DNA of 64,000 nucleotides from Azonexus sp. Lineage in GTDB: Bacteria > Pseudomonadota > Gammaproteobacteria > Burkholderiales > Rhodocyclaceae. Numbering within the stretch: position 1 is the stretch's first letter; every line of letters starts with the position of its first letter. Under the pieces are notes generated by a model, which did not search any database, was not told where the DNA came from, and worked only from the letters and a program-made list of their open reading frames with translations. The stretch covers positions 1-64,000 of the forward strand of contig JAGOAU010000007.1 in NCBI GenBank assembly GCA_017983755.1, read 5' to 3'. This document shows, one piece after another, positions 16,767 through 26,594 of this stretch. The position numbers and the translations under genes were made by a program.

Positions 16767-17672
16767 ATGCGCCTGTTTCTGCTGCTCTGGCTACTGACTG
16801 GCAGTGCCTGCGCCGGTATCGCCGAGGCCAGACAGCCCTACCCCTTCGCAGTCAGCGCCGAACGGATCGGCAGCGGCCAGAACCTCGTCGCCCGCAACCT
16901 CGGGCCGGCGCCGGTATCGGTCCGCCTGACACTGAGCGCCGCCGACAATGTCGTCGCCTCCCAGCCCCTGCCGGTCAACGCCATCGTCCGGCCCTACAGC
17001 GAGATGGTGCTGTTGCAGATTCGCCCCGCCGACCCGGCACGCGGCCTGCACTTTTCCAGCCAGTCCGCCTACAACCTCGGCAACTTCCACGCGCAGCATG
17101 ACCCGCAGGCGCGCTACCGGCTGCCGTTCGCCGATGGCGGCAGCTTCGTCATCAGCCAGGCGGCCAACGGCCCGCTGACGACACACACCACCGCCGACAG
17201 CGAAAACGCCGTCGATTTCACGCTGCCGGAAAACACGCCCGTCGTCGCCGCCCGCGACGGCACCGTGATCGAAACGGAATCAGCCAACCGCTACGGCGGC
17301 CGGGATCGTGTGCTGCTGAACATGGCAAACTACGTGCGCATCCTGCACGCCGACGAAACGGTCGCCACCTACGCTCACCTCGCGCCCGGCGGCGTCACCG
17401 TGGCACCCGGGCAACGCGTGACGGCCGGCACACTGATCGGCTATTCCGGCGCCACCGGCTACACTGCCGGCCCGCACCTGCATTTCGTCGTGCAGAAACC
17501 GGTACCGACCGCCCAGGGATTCACGATGCGCTCGCTACCGCTGCGCTTCTACGTCGGCAATCCGCCCTATGTCTTCGAGCCGCGCACCCGGCAACGGGTG
17601 ACGGCCGATTATTCGACCCCCGGCACCGCGCCGCCGCTGGTCAACGAAAAACGGGCCTTCGAGGCCCGTTGA
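16767..17672 (+). CDS. Exported M23-family peptidase
   Basis: A 301-residue protein with a signal peptide (MRLFLLLWLLTGSACAG), predicted to act on peptidoglycan cross-links in the periplasm. An N-terminal beta-rich part (residues 25-140) precedes the LytM/M23 domain, with ENAVDFTLPENTPVVAARDG, YVRILHADETVATYAHL and the HxH zinc motif in GPHLHFVV. The Asp ligand is visible in AVDF, but the first His ligand of classic M23 enzymes is not in its usual place, so activity is probable, not certain. The start ATG at 16767 fits the signal peptide. Its stop codon lies in a GTYGACCGCAAC element and its last codons form the purA terminator. Confidence 0.88.
   Translation: MRLFLLLWLLTGSACAGIAEARQPYPFAVSAERIGSGQNLVARNLGPAPVSVRLTLSAADNVVASQPLPVNAIVRPYSEMVLLQIRPADPARGLHFSSQSAYNLGNFHAQHDPQARYRLPFADGGSFVISQAANGPLTTHTTADSENAVDFTLPENTPVVAARDGTVIETESANRYGGRDRVLLNMANYVRILHADETVATYAHLAPGGVTVAPGQRVTAGTLIGYSGATGYTAGPHLHFVVQKPVPTAQGFTMRSLPLRFYVGNPPYVFEPRTRQRVTADYSTPGTAPPLVNEKRAFEAR
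17650..17670 (-). terminator. Intrinsic terminator of purA, embedded in the end of the M23 gene
   Basis: An 8-base-pair stem (AACGGGCC with GGCCCGTT) with a 5-base loop, followed on the minus strand by a run of T. It encodes the last residues of the peptidase (KRAFEAR) on the plus strand. Confidence 0.75.
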
Positions 17673-17679
17673 CCGCAAC
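17668..17679 (+). repeat. GTYGACCGCAAC element, copy 6, supplies the M23 gene stop
   Basis: GTTGACCGCAAC; the TGA in the element is the stop codon of the peptidase gene. Confidence 0.75.
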
Positions 17680-17680
17680 C

Positions 17681-17700
17681 GGCGCCATTCGGCGCCTTTT
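17681..17700 (+). terminator. Putative terminator after the M23 gene
   Basis: Stem GGCGCC/GGCGCC with loop ATTC and a TTTT tail, read in the plus direction between the convergent peptidase and purA genes. The stem is short. Confidence 0.55.
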
Positions 17701-17706
17701 GACCGC

Positions 17707-19014
17707 TTACTTGAACGGATGCTGGCGCAGAATCGTCTCGTCGCGCTCCGGCCCGGTCGAAACGATGGCAATCGGCACCTGGCACAACTGCTCGAGCCGG
17801 TTGAGATAGGCCTGGGCGTTGGCCGGCAGGTCCTCCCAGCGCTTGGCGCCGAAAGTGGTCTCGGTCCAGCCCGGCATGGTCTCGTAGATCGGTACGCAGC
17901 GGGCGACCTCGTCGGCACCGATCGGCAGCAGGTCGACAACCTTGCCGTCGAGTTCGTAGCCGGTGCAGATCTTCAGTTCCGGCAGGCCGTCGAGGACGTC
18001 CAGCTTGGTGATGCAGAGGCCGGTCAGGCCGTTGATGCGCCCTGAGCGGCGCAGCGCGGCGGCATCGAACCAGCCGCAGCGGCGCTTGCGCCCGGTGACG
18101 GTGCCGAACTCCTTACCGACCTGCGACATCTGGTAGCCCGGCACGCCGACGGTTTCGATATCCAGTTCGCTCGGGAATGGCCCACCGCCAACGCGCGTGC
18201 AATACGCCTTGGTGATGCCCAGCACGTAATGCAGCATGCCGGGGCCGATGCCGGAGCCGGCAGCCGCCTGGCCCGCCACGCAGTTGGACGAGGTAACAAA
18301 CGGATAAGTGCCGTGGTCGATGTCGAGCAGCGTGCCCTGGGCGCCTTCGAACAGCAGGTTCTGGCCGGCCTGGTTGGCCTCGTAAAGCGCCGCGGAAACG
18401 TCGGCGACCAGCGGCCTGATCTGCTCCGCATCAGCCAGCGCCTGGTCGAGCACCATCTGGTAGTCGACCGCCGGTGCCTTGAAATACTGGGTCAGCACGA
18501 AGTTGTGGTACTCCAGCACTTCCTTCAGCTTCTCGGCAAAGCGTTCCGGGTGGAAGAGGTCATAGACGCGCAGACCACGGCGCGAAACCTTGTCCTCGTA
18601 GGTCGGACCGATGCCCTTGCCGGTCGTGCCGATCTTCTTGTCTTCGGCCTTGACGCTTTCGCGCGCCTTGTCGATGGCCGAGTGGTAAGGCAGGATCAGC
18701 GGGCAGCCCGGGCTGATCCTGAGGCGCGAACGGACGTCAATGCCGCCCTTTTCCAGTTCGGCGATTTCGGACAGCAGATGGTGGATGTCGAGGACGACGC
18801 CGTTGCCGATATAGCAGCTGACACCGTCGCGCACGATGCCGGAGGGCACCAGATTGAGCTTGTACACCTGCTCGCCGACGACCAGCGTATGGCCGGCATT
18901 ATGCCCGCCCTGGAAACGCACCACCCCCTGGGCGTGGTCGGTCAGCCAGTCGACGATCTTGCCCTTCCCTTCGTCGCCCCACTGGGTCCCCACCACGATG
19001 ACGTTCTTGGCCAT
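17707..19014 (-). CDS. purA: Adenylosuccinate synthetase
   Basis: A 435-residue enzyme that makes adenylosuccinate from IMP, aspartate and GTP, the committed step to AMP. The N-terminus [20 protein letters not shown] is the family signature, with the phosphate-binding loop GDEGKGK and catalytic Asp and Lys; [13 protein letters not shown] contains the catalytic His; and [19 protein letters not shown] and [20 protein letters not shown] follow. The length is normal. It starts three bases after hisZ and is the last gene of the superoperon, closed by the terminator at 17650. Confidence 0.98.
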   Translation of the reverse strand: MAKNVIVVGTQWGDEGKGKIVDWLTDHAQGVVRFQGGHNAGHTLVVGEQVYKLNLVPSGIVRDGVSCYIGNGVVLDIHHLLSEIAELEKGGIDVRSRLRISPGCPLILPYHSAIDKARESVKAEDKKIGTTGKGIGPTYEDKVSRRGLRVYDLFHPERFAEKLKEVLEYHNFVLTQYFKAPAVDYQMVLDQALADAEQIRPLVADVSAALYEANQAGQNLLFEGAQGTLLDIDHGTYPFVTSSNCVAGQAAAGSGIGPGMLHYVLGITKAYCTRVGGGPFPSELDIETVGVPGYQMSQVGKEFGTVTGRKRRCGWFDAAALRRSGRINGLTGLCITKLDVLDGLPELKICTGYELDGKVVDLLPIGADEVARCVPIYETMPGWTETTFGAKRWEDLPANAQAYLNRLEQLCQVPIAIVSTGPERDETILRQHPFK

Positions 19015-19017
19015 TTT

Positions 19018-20172
19018 CTAGTCCTCTTGTATTGCTTCGATAATCCAGTGTTCACCGACCTGGGCCAGCTTCCTGTCGCAGACCGGCCCTTCGCAGGCGG
19101 TTTCGCCGGGCAGCAGTTCGACGACGATTTCGCCCTGTTCGCGCAGCGCGGCAATGTGCGCCGCGAGCTTGCCGTCATGGGCGGCCGAGGGCGCGAGAAT
19201 CGCACCCGTCGGCTTGCCCGGCGGCGCCAGCCGCGCCACCTCGCGCAGATCCATCGAAAAGCCGGTGGCCGGTCGGGCACGTCCAAAAGCCTTGCCGGCG
19301 CCGTCGTAGCGACCGCCGAGCGCGATGGCGGCCGGGTAGCCCGGGCAATAGGCGGCGAAGACGACGCCGTTATGATAGTGATAGCCGCGCAGGTCGGAAA
19401 GATCGACCGAAAACGGCAGATCGGCAGCCGACGCCACCAGGTGGCGCAAACCTTCGAGCGCCGCAGTGATGGCCGGCAAGGCAGGCAGTTCGGCCGCGGC
19501 ACGGTCGAGCACCTCGGCGCCGCCATAGAGTTGGGGCAGGCGCTGGAGGGCCTCACGGTACGGCGACGGCACCTCGGCGCAAGCCTCGATCAGGCCCGGG
19601 ACATCCTTGGTCTGCAAGAGGTTCAGCAGCGTTTCCTCGGATTCCTGCGGCAAGCCGGCGGCTTCGGCCAAGGCGCGGAAAATGCCGACATGGCCAAGGT
19701 CGATGCGGCTGACCGGCACCTTGATCCGCGCGAACGCCCCGGCCATCAGCCGGATCACGTCGAGGTCGGCAGCGATGCCGGCATAGCCGTAAAGTTCGGC
19801 GCCGATCTGCACCGGCTCGCGACTGGCCGAAATGGTGGCCGGCAGGGTATGCAGGACGCTGTCGCAATAGCACAGGCGGGTAACGCCGCGATGATTGAGC
19901 AGGTGGGCATCGATGCGCGCCGCCTGCGGCGTGATATCGGCACGAATCCCCATGGTGCGGCCGGACAATTGGTCGACCAGCTTGTAGGTACGCAGCTTGA
20001 GATCCTGGCCGGCGCCAGTCAGCAGCGACTCCAGATACTCCAGCATCGGCGGCATGACAAACTCGAAGCCGCGACTGCGGAAATGATCGAGCAGCGCCCG
20101 GCGCAGACGCTCGATGCGCTCGGCCTCGGCCGGCAGGGCGTCGGCGATGTATTCAGGTAGCAGCCAGTTCAT
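19018..20172 (-). CDS. hisZ: ATP phosphoribosyltransferase regulatory subunit HisZ
   Basis: A 384-residue class II aminoacyl-tRNA synthetase-like protein that has no tRNA-charging role; it activates the short form of HisG in the first step of histidine synthesis. The N-terminal [20 protein letters not shown], the motif 2-like stretch [14 protein letters not shown], and the late [20 protein letters not shown] mark the family. Its place between the hfl genes and purA is the normal betaproteobacterial arrangement. The hisG gene is not in the window. The ATG overlaps the stop of the small DUF2065 gene. Confidence 0.94.
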   Translation of the reverse strand: MNWLLPEYIADALPAEAERIERLRRALLDHFRSRGFEFVMPPMLEYLESLLTGAGQDLKLRTYKLVDQLSGRTMGIRADITPQAARIDAHLLNHRGVTRLCYCDSVLHTLPATISASREPVQIGAELYGYAGIAADLDVIRLMAGAFARIKVPVSRIDLGHVGIFRALAEAAGLPQESEETLLNLLQTKDVPGLIEACAEVPSPYREALQRLPQLYGGAEVLDRAAAELPALPAITAALEGLRHLVASAADLPFSVDLSDLRGYHYHNGVVFAAYCPGYPAAIALGGRYDGAGKAFGRARPATGFSMDLREVARLAPPGKPTGAILAPSAAHDGKLAAHIAALREQGEIVVELLPGETACEGPVCDRKLAQVGEHWIIEAIQED

Positions 20173-20354
20173 GCGAAGACCATGAGCAGGACAAGGCCGA
20201 CGATCATCGAGGTCAAGCCGATGAAGCGAATCTGCCCGTCCGTGAGTTGAACGAGACGGCGAAAGGTTTCACGCCACGCCGCCGGGGCGATGAAGGGCAT
20301 CAGGCCTTCGAGCACCAGCATCAGCGCGAAGGCCAGCAGCAGCGTCGAGGTCAT
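20169..20354 (-). CDS. DUF2065-family small inner-membrane protein
   Basis: A 61-residue protein with two membrane segments: [20 protein letters not shown] at the N-terminus and [16 protein letters not shown] at the C-terminus. Between them lies [16 protein letters not shown], typical of the DUF2065 (YjeT) family, which is regularly found between hflC and hisZ or purA. The start and stop codons overlap those of both neighbours by four bases, so it is translationally coupled. Its role is unknown; the position suggests an accessory part of the HflKC complex. Confidence 0.9.
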   Translation of the reverse strand: MTSTLLLAFALMLVLEGLMPFIAPAAWRETFRRLVQLTDGQIRFIGLTSMIVGLVLLMVFA

Positions 20355-21241
20355 TTGCCCTTGTCGTTGCCGCGCCCGGTGCCCTTCATGTACTTGAAGA
20401 AATCGGAATTGGGTTCGACCACCAGCACGTCGTTCTTGCCCTTGAAACTGCTGCGATAGGCTTCCAGACTGCGGTAGAAAGAATAGAAGTCGGGATTCTG
20501 GCCAAAGGCCTGACCGTAGATCGCCGTCGCCTGGGCATCACCCTCGCCCTTGATCTTCTGCGCATCGCGGTAGGCGTCGGCAACGATGACCTCTCGCTGG
20601 CGATCGGCATCGGCGCGAATCTTTTCCGCTTCGGCGTAACCTTCGGAACGCAACTCGTTGGCCACCCGCTTGCGCTCGGCTTCCATGCGGCGGTAGACCG
20701 CTTCACTGACCTCGTTCGGCAGTTCGACCCGCTTCAGCCGCACATCGACGATCTGGACGCCGATCTTGCGCGCATCGGCGTCGGCCTTGACGCGCATGTC
20801 TTCCATGATCTTTTCGCGCTCGCCGGAAATCACGTCATGCACCGTCCGCTTGCCGAATTCCTCGCGCAAACCGGCGTTGACCGTCTGGTTCAGACGGGTC
20901 TTGGCCCGCGCCTCGTCGCCGCCGACCGAGATGTAATAGAGCTTGGGATCGACGATCCGCCACTTGACGTAGGAATCGACCAGCACGTTCTTCTTCTCGG
21001 AGGTGATGAAACGCTCCGGCTCGTTGTTGTCGAGTGTCAGGATGCGGTTGTCGAAGAAACGGACGTTCTGGATCATCGGGATCTTGAAATTCAGACCCGG
21101 CTCGGTAATCACCCGCTTGACTTCGCCCAGCTGGAAAACCAGCGCGTGCTGCCGCTGGTCGACGGCAAACATGGACATGGCAACAACGACCAGCACGGTC
21201 AGTGCGATCGCTGCCAGCAAATTGAATCTCGGATTCATCAA
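20351..21241 (-). CDS. hflC: HflC, membrane protease regulator (SPFH protein)
   Basis: A 296-residue band-7/SPFH protein. One N-terminal membrane segment (LLAAIALTVLVVVAMSMFAV) anchors a large periplasmic part with VDQRQHALVFQLGEVKRVI, DNEPERFITSEKKNVLVDSY, and the helical VYRRMEAERKRVANELRSEG. HflC assembles with HflK into a large cage around the FtsH protease and limits which membrane proteins it degrades. Its ATG overlaps the hflK stop by four bases. The late DFYSFYRSLEAYRSSF is the usual C-terminal pattern. Confidence 0.96.
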   Translation of the reverse strand: MMNPRFNLLAAIALTVLVVVAMSMFAVDQRQHALVFQLGEVKRVITEPGLNFKIPMIQNVRFFDNRILTLDNNEPERFITSEKKNVLVDSYVKWRIVDPKLYYISVGGDEARAKTRLNQTVNAGLREEFGKRTVHDVISGEREKIMEDMRVKADADARKIGVQIVDVRLKRVELPNEVSEAVYRRMEAERKRVANELRSEGYAEAEKIRADADRQREVIVADAYRDAQKIKGEGDAQATAIYGQAFGQNPDFYSFYRSLEAYRSSFKGKNDVLVVEPNSDFFKYMKGTGRGNDKGK

Positions 21242-22533
21242 CGGGCCTCCCGGTCACGAGAACGCAACGAGGGCTCACGCGGGCGACTCTGGTTGCTCAG
21301 CGAACTATCGAGTTGCGGCGGCGACTCATTGCTGGTCGGCGCCGTCCTAACCGTCCCCGGCACCGGGGCCGCCAAGGCCTCCGCCGTTGCCGGCGCAGAA
21401 GTCGCGGCACCCGCCGCCTGCATCAGCTTGTCGAGCGGCAGGTAGAGCAGATTGCCCTGGCCCTTGGCGTCGATCAGCACCTTGCTGGTGTTGGAATAGA
21501 TCTGCTGCATGGTTTCGAGATACATGCGCTGTCGGGTCACCTCCGGCGCCTTGGCATATTCGACCTGCACCTGCTTGAAGCGCGAAGCGTCGCCTTCGGC
21601 GGTCGCGATCACCCGCTGCTTGTGGCCGCCGGCTTCTTCGAGCAAGCGGGCGGCGGTGCCCTTGGCCTTGGGAATCACGTCGTTGGCATAGGCCTGACCT
21701 TCGTTCTTCTGCCGTTCGCGGTCCTGGCTGGCCTTGACGGCATCGTCGAACGCCGCCTGCACCTGCTCGGGCGGCTGCGCGTTCTGCATCGTCACCTTGG
21801 AGATCAGGATGCCAGCATTGTAGCGATCGAGAATCTCCTGCATCAGGTTGGCGGCCTGGGTGGCGATCTGCTCGCGACCTTCGTAAAGCACGAAGTTCAT
21901 CCGGCTGCGGCCGACGATTTCGCGGACGGCCGTTTCGGCGGCCCCCATCACCGCATCGTCGGGATGGCGATTGTTGAACAGGTACTCGACCGGATCCTTG
22001 AGAAAATACTGCACGGCGAACTGGATGTTCACGATGTTTTCGTCATCGGTCAGCATCAGCGCCTCTTTCAGCACCTTGTTGCGCTCGCTGCCGCGATAGC
22101 CGATTTCGACGGTGCGCACGCCGGTCAGGTTGACCAGGTCGACCGACTGGATCGGATACGGCAGGCGCCAGCGCAGGCCGGGCTCGGTGGTTTCCTTGTA
22201 TTTGCCGAACTGGAGCACGATGCCGCGCTGCGAGGCATCGACAATATAGAAACCGGAAGCCAGCCAGACGATGAAGGCCAGCGCGACGAGCAGACCGACG
22301 CCGCCGCCGAGGAACTTCGGATTGAAATCGATCTGCGGCAGCCGCGGTCCGTCGCCGCCGCCATTGTTGTTGCCACCACCGCCCTTCTTGCCGAACATGC
22401 CGTTCAGCTTGCGGTTGAAGTCGCGCCACAACTCTTCTAGGTCGGGCGGCCCCTGGTTCGGCCGGCGTGGACCGCCGCTGTTGGGCTTGTCGTCATCGCC
22501 ACGGTTACCCCATTGAGGGTCGTTGAGTGACAT
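21238..22533 (-). CDS. hflK: HflK, membrane protease regulator (SPFH protein)
   Basis: A 431-residue partner of HflC. The ATG at 22533 gives the normal start MSLNDPQWGNRGDDD. An N-terminal Gly/Asn-rich cytosolic part contains KKGGGGNNNGGGDGPRLP, then one membrane segment (GLLVALAFIVWLASGFYIV), then the SPFH domain with DASQRGIVLQFGKYKETTEP and GLRWRLPYPIQSVDLVNLT. The C-terminal tail is Ala/Pro/Ser-rich and ends in a charged stretch. Together with HflC it forms the membrane complex that modulates FtsH. It follows hflX after a 36-base gap. Confidence 0.96.
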   Translation of the reverse strand: MSLNDPQWGNRGDDDKPNSGGPRRPNQGPPDLEELWRDFNRKLNGMFGKKGGGGNNNGGGDGPRLPQIDFNPKFLGGGVGLLVALAFIVWLASGFYIVDASQRGIVLQFGKYKETTEPGLRWRLPYPIQSVDLVNLTGVRTVEIGYRGSERNKVLKEALMLTDDENIVNIQFAVQYFLKDPVEYLFNNRHPDDAVMGAAETAVREIVGRSRMNFVLYEGREQIATQAANLMQEILDRYNAGILISKVTMQNAQPPEQVQAAFDDAVKASQDRERQKNEGQAYANDVIPKAKGTAARLLEEAGGHKQRVIATAEGDASRFKQVQVEYAKAPEVTRQRMYLETMQQIYSNTSKVLIDAKGQGNLLYLPLDKLMQAAGAATSAPATAEALAAPVPGTVRTAPTSNESPPQLDSSLSNQSRPREPSLRSRDREAR

Positions 22534-22569
22534 GAATATTCCTAGTGTCGGGATCATGTAGTTTGGGGA

Positions 22570-23724
22570 TCAGCTCATGTAATCGGGTTGGGCATTGCGC
22601 GCGGCCTCGGCCAGTGCCTCCTGGCGGCTCTCGGCCTTGCTTCGGGCATATTCGGCAAGGGATTCGCGCAACAGTTCCAATCCTTCGCCAGTGCGCGCAC
22701 TGACGCGAACGCGCGCGATATTACCATATTCGTCCCGCTCGACCCCCGGCGCCGCCTCGGTCAGGTCGATCTTGTTCCAGACTATCACCTGCCGAACATC
22801 ATGGGCGCCGATCTCTTCCAGCACCTTGTCGACTTCCGCCAGCTGCTCGTCGCGCGCATGGCTGGCGCTATCCACCACATGGAGCAGGACGTCGGCATCG
22901 ATCGCCGCTTCCAGCGTGGCATGGAAGGCATCTACCAGGGAGTGCGGCAGGTCGCGGATGAAGCCGACGGTATCGGAAATGACGATATTGCCCGCGCCCT
23001 CGATCCACAGCTTGCGCGAGGTCGTATCAAGGGTCGCGAAAAGCTTGTTGGCGGCATAGACGCCGGCATGGGTCAGCGCGTTGAACAGCGTCGATTTGCC
23101 GGCATTGGTATAACCGACCAGCGAAACATTGAGCACGTCGCCGCGCATCCGCGCCTTGCGCTGCACCCCGCGCTGGCGCGAAAGCTTTTCCAGACGTTCC
23201 TTGAGCAGTTTGACGCGATTGCCGAGCAGCCGGCGGTCGGTTTCAAGCTGGGTTTCGCCCGGGCCACGCATGCCGATGCCGCCGCGCTGCCGCTCAAGGT
23301 GGGTCCAGCCGCGGACCAGCCGCGTGGACAGATGTTCGAGCTGGGCCAGTTCGACCTGCAGCTTGCCCTCGGCGCTGGCGGCGCGCAGGGCGAAGATGTC
23401 GAGAATCAGGCCGGTGCGGTCGATCACCCGGCATTTGAGTTCGCGTTCGAGATTGCGCTCCTGGGCCGGCGACAGTTCGTGGTTGAAAATCACCAGATCG
23501 GCTTCGCCCGCCGCCAGCATGGCCGCGATTTCCTGCACCTTGCCCTTGCCGGCGAAAGTTTTCGGATCCGGGCTGTGGCGCCGGCCGAAGACTTCGGCAA
23601 CGACCACGCCGCCAGCCGATTCCGCCAGCAGGCGCACCTCTTCGAGCTGATCTTCCAGATCGGGCTGACCGAAGTCGAGCTGAACGATCACCGCGCGTTC
23701 GCCGGCGGCGGGTCGTTCAGTCAT
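22570..23724 (-). CDS. hflX: GTPase HflX
   Basis: A 384-residue translational GTPase-like protein that binds the 50S subunit and splits stalled or heat-damaged ribosomes. The N-terminal HflX domain has GRRHSPDPKTFAGKGKVQEI and FNHELSPAQERNLE; the linker helix LEHLSTRLVRGWTHLERQRG is characteristic. The G-domain motifs are GYTNAGKSTLFN (G1), DTVGFIRDLP (G3) and WNKID (G4). The ATG at 23724 is two codons inside the longest frame. The gene lies between hfq and hflK, its normal neighbours. Confidence 0.96.
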   Translation of the reverse strand: MTERPAAGERAVIVQLDFGQPDLEDQLEEVRLLAESAGGVVVAEVFGRRHSPDPKTFAGKGKVQEIAAMLAAGEADLVIFNHELSPAQERNLERELKCRVIDRTGLILDIFALRAASAEGKLQVELAQLEHLSTRLVRGWTHLERQRGGIGMRGPGETQLETDRRLLGNRVKLLKERLEKLSRQRGVQRKARMRGDVLNVSLVGYTNAGKSTLFNALTHAGVYAANKLFATLDTTSRKLWIEGAGNIVISDTVGFIRDLPHSLVDAFHATLEAAIDADVLLHVVDSASHARDEQLAEVDKVLEEIGAHDVRQVIVWNKIDLTEAAPGVERDEYGNIARVRVSARTGEGLELLRESLAEYARSKAESRQEALAEAARNAQPDYMS

Positions 23725-23787
23725 GGGCATTTTCGGGAGGGAGAAGCAGCGGCCTGTCGACCGGACAGGCCATTGAACAGAGGCTTA

Positions 23788-24024
23788 TTATTCCGCCGCC
23801 TGTTCTTGCTGGAGGTTGACCGGGCGCGCCGGAACCACCGTCGAAATGGCATGTTTATATACCATCTGGGTAACCGTGTTCTTCAGCAGTACGACGTACT
23901 GGTCGAAAGACTCGACCTGGCCCTGCAATTTGATCCCGTTCACCAGGTAGATCGAGACGGGAACGTGCTCGCGGCGAAGGGCGTTGAGGAAGGGGTCTTG
24001 TAAGAGTTGCCCTTTGTTGCTCAT
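23788..24024 (-). CDS. hfq: RNA chaperone Hfq
   Basis: The 78-residue product begins [20 protein letters not shown] and has the Sm motifs [20 protein letters not shown] and YVVLLKNT...[11 protein letters not shown], with the proximal-face residues Q8, F42 region and YKH present. Hfq forms a hexamer that pairs small RNAs with mRNAs. The C-terminal tail is short (NLQQEQAAE), as in many Betaproteobacteria. The start at 24024 is favoured by a GGAG ribosome site; an in-frame ATG at 24039 lies on that site and is unlikely to be used. Confidence 0.97.
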   Translation of the reverse strand: MSNKGQLLQDPFLNALRREHVPVSIYLVNGIKLQGQVESFDQYVVLLKNTVTQMVYKHAISTVVPARPVNLQQEQAAE

Positions 24025-24102
24025 GGTGTTGAGCTCCATGTGTGTTGTTATGAGTTGCCTAATGTACCGAAAATTGCTTCACGGCGCCAAAATATTTGTG
24101 CT

Positions 24103-25434
24103 TTATTTCCTGTCCTTGTCGGCGAACGGATTCTTGGCGGTGACGAACTGGATGCGTAGCGGCGTGCCATGCAGTTTGAAGGCCTCGCGGAAGGTATGTT
24201 CCAGATAACGGCGATAGCTGTCGGTGATGTGGTCGACCGCGTTGCCATGGACGACGATGATCGGCGGGTTGGAGCCGCCCTGGTGGGCATAGCGCGGCTT
24301 GGGCCGGAACAGGCCATGCTTGGCCGGCGCCTGCCGGGCGACGGCATCGGCCAGCACGCGGGCCAGGCGCGGCGTCGACATCTTGGTCATCGCTGCTGCA
24401 TAGGCGGCGTCGACCGAACGGAACAGGGCCGGCAGGCCGACATTGTTGCGTGCCGAAATGAAGTGGAATTTGGCGAAATCGAGGAATTTCAGCTTGCGCT
24501 CGAGAATGATGCGGGTCTGCTCACGGGTGTAGGCATCGAGGCCGTCCCACTTGTTGACCGCAACCACCAGCGCGCGGCCGGACTGGACGATGAAGTCGGC
24601 GATGTGGGCATCCTGCTCGGAGACATCGGCCTGGGCGTCGACCATCAGGATGACGACATTGGCATCCTCGATCGCCTTCAGCGTCTTGACCACCGAGAAT
24701 TTCTCGATCGACTCGAAAACCTTGCCACGCTTGCGCATGCCGGCCGTGTCGACCAGCACGTACTTCTTGCCGCCGCGTTCGAAATCGATCTCGATCGAAT
24801 CGCGCGTCGTGCCTGGCGCATCGAAGGCGATGACACGCTCCTCACCGAGCAGCGTATTGATCAGCGTCGACTTGCCGACGTTCGGCCGGCCGACGATGGC
24901 CACCCGTACCGCATCCGACTTTTCTTCCTCTTCTTCCGGCTCGGGAAAGGATGCCAGGGCCAGTTCGACCAGGCCGCGCACCCCTTCGCCATGGGCGGAG
25001 GAAATCGCATTCGGCTCGCCAAGGCCGAGTTCGTGGAAATCCGCCTCGACCATCCCGGAATTCATGCCTTCCGACTTGTTGACCGCAACGAACACCGGCC
25101 GCTCCAGGCGCCGCAGCTTGTTGGCGATTTCCTTGTCGTGCGGCGTGATGCCGGTGCGGCCGTCGACCACGAAGATGACCGCATCGGCTTCGGCGATCGC
25201 CTGTTCGGTCTGACGCGCCATTTCGTGCAGGATGCCATCCTTGACCAGCGGCTCGAAACCGCCGGTATCGACGACCAGGTAGGGCTTGCGTCCCAGCTTG
25301 CCGTGCCCGTAGTGACGGTCGCGCGTCAGACCGGGCTGATCGGCGACAATGGCGTCGCGCGAGCGCGTCAGACGGTTGAACAGCGTCGACTTGCCGACAT
25401 TGGGACGACCGACCAGGACCAGGGTAGGTTTCAT
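24103..25434 (-). CDS. der: Ribosome biogenesis GTPase Der (EngA)
   Basis: A 443-residue essential GTPase with two tandem G domains and a KH-like C-terminal domain, needed for 50S assembly. Domain 1 shows [18 protein letters not shown] and VNKSE; domain 2 shows [26 protein letters not shown] and VNKWD. The C-terminal part contains [20 protein letters not shown] and [18 protein letters not shown]. Both G4 motifs (VAVNK) are encoded by bases that match the dispersed GTYGACCGCAAC element on the other strand. The start overlaps the bamB stop by four bases. Confidence 0.97.
   Translation of the reverse strand: MKPTLVLVGRPNVGKSTLFNRLTRSRDAIVADQPGLTRDRHYGHGKLGRKPYLVVDTGGFEPLVKDGILHEMARQTEQAIAEADAVIFVVDGRTGITPHDKEIANKLRRLERPVFVAVNKSEGMNSGMVEADFHELGLGEPNAISSAHGEGVRGLVELALASFPEPEEEEEKSDAVRVAIVGRPNVGKSTLINTLLGEERVIAFDAPGTTRDSIEIDFERGGKKYVLVDTAGMRKRGKVFESIEKFSVVKTLKAIEDANVVILMVDAQADVSEQDAHIADFIVQSGRALVVAVNKWDGLDAYTREQTRIILERKLKFLDFAKFHFISARNNVGLPALFRSVDAAYAAAMTKMSTPRLARVLADAVARQAPAKHGLFRPKPRYAHQGGSNPPIIVVHGNAVDHITDSYRRYLEHTFREAFKLHGTPLRIQFVTAKNPFADKDRK
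24553..24564 (+). repeat. GTYGACCGCAAC word inside der (second G4 motif)
   Basis: GTTGACCGCAAC, read on the minus strand as the V-A-V-N of a conserved GTPase motif. Protein constraint could explain part of the match. Confidence 0.4.
25078..25089 (+). repeat. GTYGACCGCAAC word inside der (first G4 motif)
   Basis: A second exact GTTGACCGCAAC in der, again at V-A-V-N. Same caution as for the other der copy, although the GTT and GCG codon choices are not required by the protein. Confidence 0.4.
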
Positions 25435-26594
25435 CGTGCCTCGATCGCGCTGACGCTGCCGCCGCTGGTCAGCACCAGGAAGGCCGAGCCGAGCGTCCTT
25501 ACCGGCGTGCGTACCGGCGTGCCATCGGTTTTTTTGCGGGCGACGAAGCCGCCATCCTCACGCGACAGGAAATGCACAATGCCTTCCGCATCGGCCACCG
25601 CCACCACGCTGCCCTGGACCGCCGGTCCGGAAACCGCGCGATTGAGCAACTTGTCCTGCTTCCACATGCTGCTGCCGGAATTGCGGTCCAGCGCATGCAC
25701 GGCGCCGCGCTCGTCGGTCACGAACAGGTAGCGGTTGTCGAGTGCCAGCCCCGCGGCCGACGAAATGTCACGCGACCAGATCAGCGAACCACCCTGCGAC
25801 ATGTCGAAACAGGCGACCCGTCCCTGGAAGGCAACCGAGCAGATCATGCGCCCGTCGATCACCGGCACGCTGACGACATCCGCCACTCGATCCAGCTCCG
25901 TCGCGCCCTTGGGCAGGGCGACCGGGCCTTCCCATACCGGCGTGCCGTTCTGCAGCGCCAGCGCGACCAGCTTGCCGCCCGGGAAACCGACGAAAACAAA
26001 ACGGTCGGCAAAGATCGGCGGTGCCGAACTGCGCAGCGACAGCGACGGCGTCGCCCGCTGATAGATCCACTTGCGCGTGCCGTCGCCGGCATCGAGCAGC
26101 ACCACGCGGTTGTCGCCGCTCTTGACGACGACGCCGTCGGCACCGACCGCCGGTGCCGCCAGCACTTCGCTGGTCACCCGGGCCTGCCACAGCGGGCGGC
26201 CGTCTTCGGCGGAAAATGCCAGCACCTCGCCCTTGGCGGTGCCGACGACGACCAACCGGGAATCGGCGCCGACACCAGCCGAGAGCGGCTGCCCGGCCCT
26301 GATCGACCACTCGGTGCGGCCATCGACCAGCTTGGCGAGTGCGCCGTCACGGGCGGCAACGTATACGGCGTTGCCGACGACGGCCGGCGCAAAGGTGTAA
26401 TCGCCAGCCTTGCCAATGCTGGCCGACCACTGATCGCGCGGCTCGACGCTCTGGTTAATCGGCGTCAGCACGGCCATCTTCGGCCCCGATGAGGCGAAGG
26501 GGTTGATCTTGTCCACGGTATCGGAAAAGGTGGAACAACCGGCGACGGACAGGCTGGCAGCGGCCAGCAGCGAGAGCGCGCGCAATGACATCAT
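25431..26594 (-). CDS. bamB: Outer-membrane assembly lipoprotein BamB
   Basis: A 387-residue lipoprotein with signal peptide and lipobox ([13 protein letters not shown]), so it is anchored to the inner leaflet of the outer membrane. The mature part is an eight-bladed beta-propeller of PQQ-like repeats, for example [39 protein letters not shown], and [20 protein letters not shown]. BamB is part of the BAM complex that folds outer-membrane proteins and binds BamA. The ATG overlaps the yfgM stop. A neighbouring der and yfgM is the standard arrangement. Confidence 0.95.
   Translation of the reverse strand: MMSLRALSLLAAASLSVAGCSTFSDTVDKINPFASSGPKMAVLTPINQSVEPRDQWSASIGKAGDYTFAPAVVGNAVYVAARDGALAKLVDGRTEWSIRAGQPLSAGVGADSRLVVVGTAKGEVLAFSAEDGRPLWQARVTSEVLAAPAVGADGVVVKSGDNRVVLLDAGDGTRKWIYQRATPSLSLRSSAPPIFADRFVFVGFPGGKLVALALQNGTPVWEGPVALPKGATELDRVADVVSVPVIDGRMICSVAFQGRVACFDMSQGGSLIWSRDISSAAGLALDNRYLFVTDERGAVHALDRNSGSSMWKQDKLLNRAVSGPAVQGSVVAVADAEGIVHFLSREDGGFVARKKTDGTPVRTPVRTLGSAFLVLTSGGSVSAIEAR

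Noticed and set aside
18229-20160. A 643-codon plus-strand open frame opposite purA and hisZ
   Set aside because: It is antisense to two well-supported housekeeping genes and has no ribosome site or known domain.
24553-25089. Using the two der copies of the 12-base word as independent evidence for the repeat
   Set aside because: Both fall on a conserved GTPase motif (V-N-K-x-D), so protein constraint may make them. They are listed with low confidence and should not drive a statistic.
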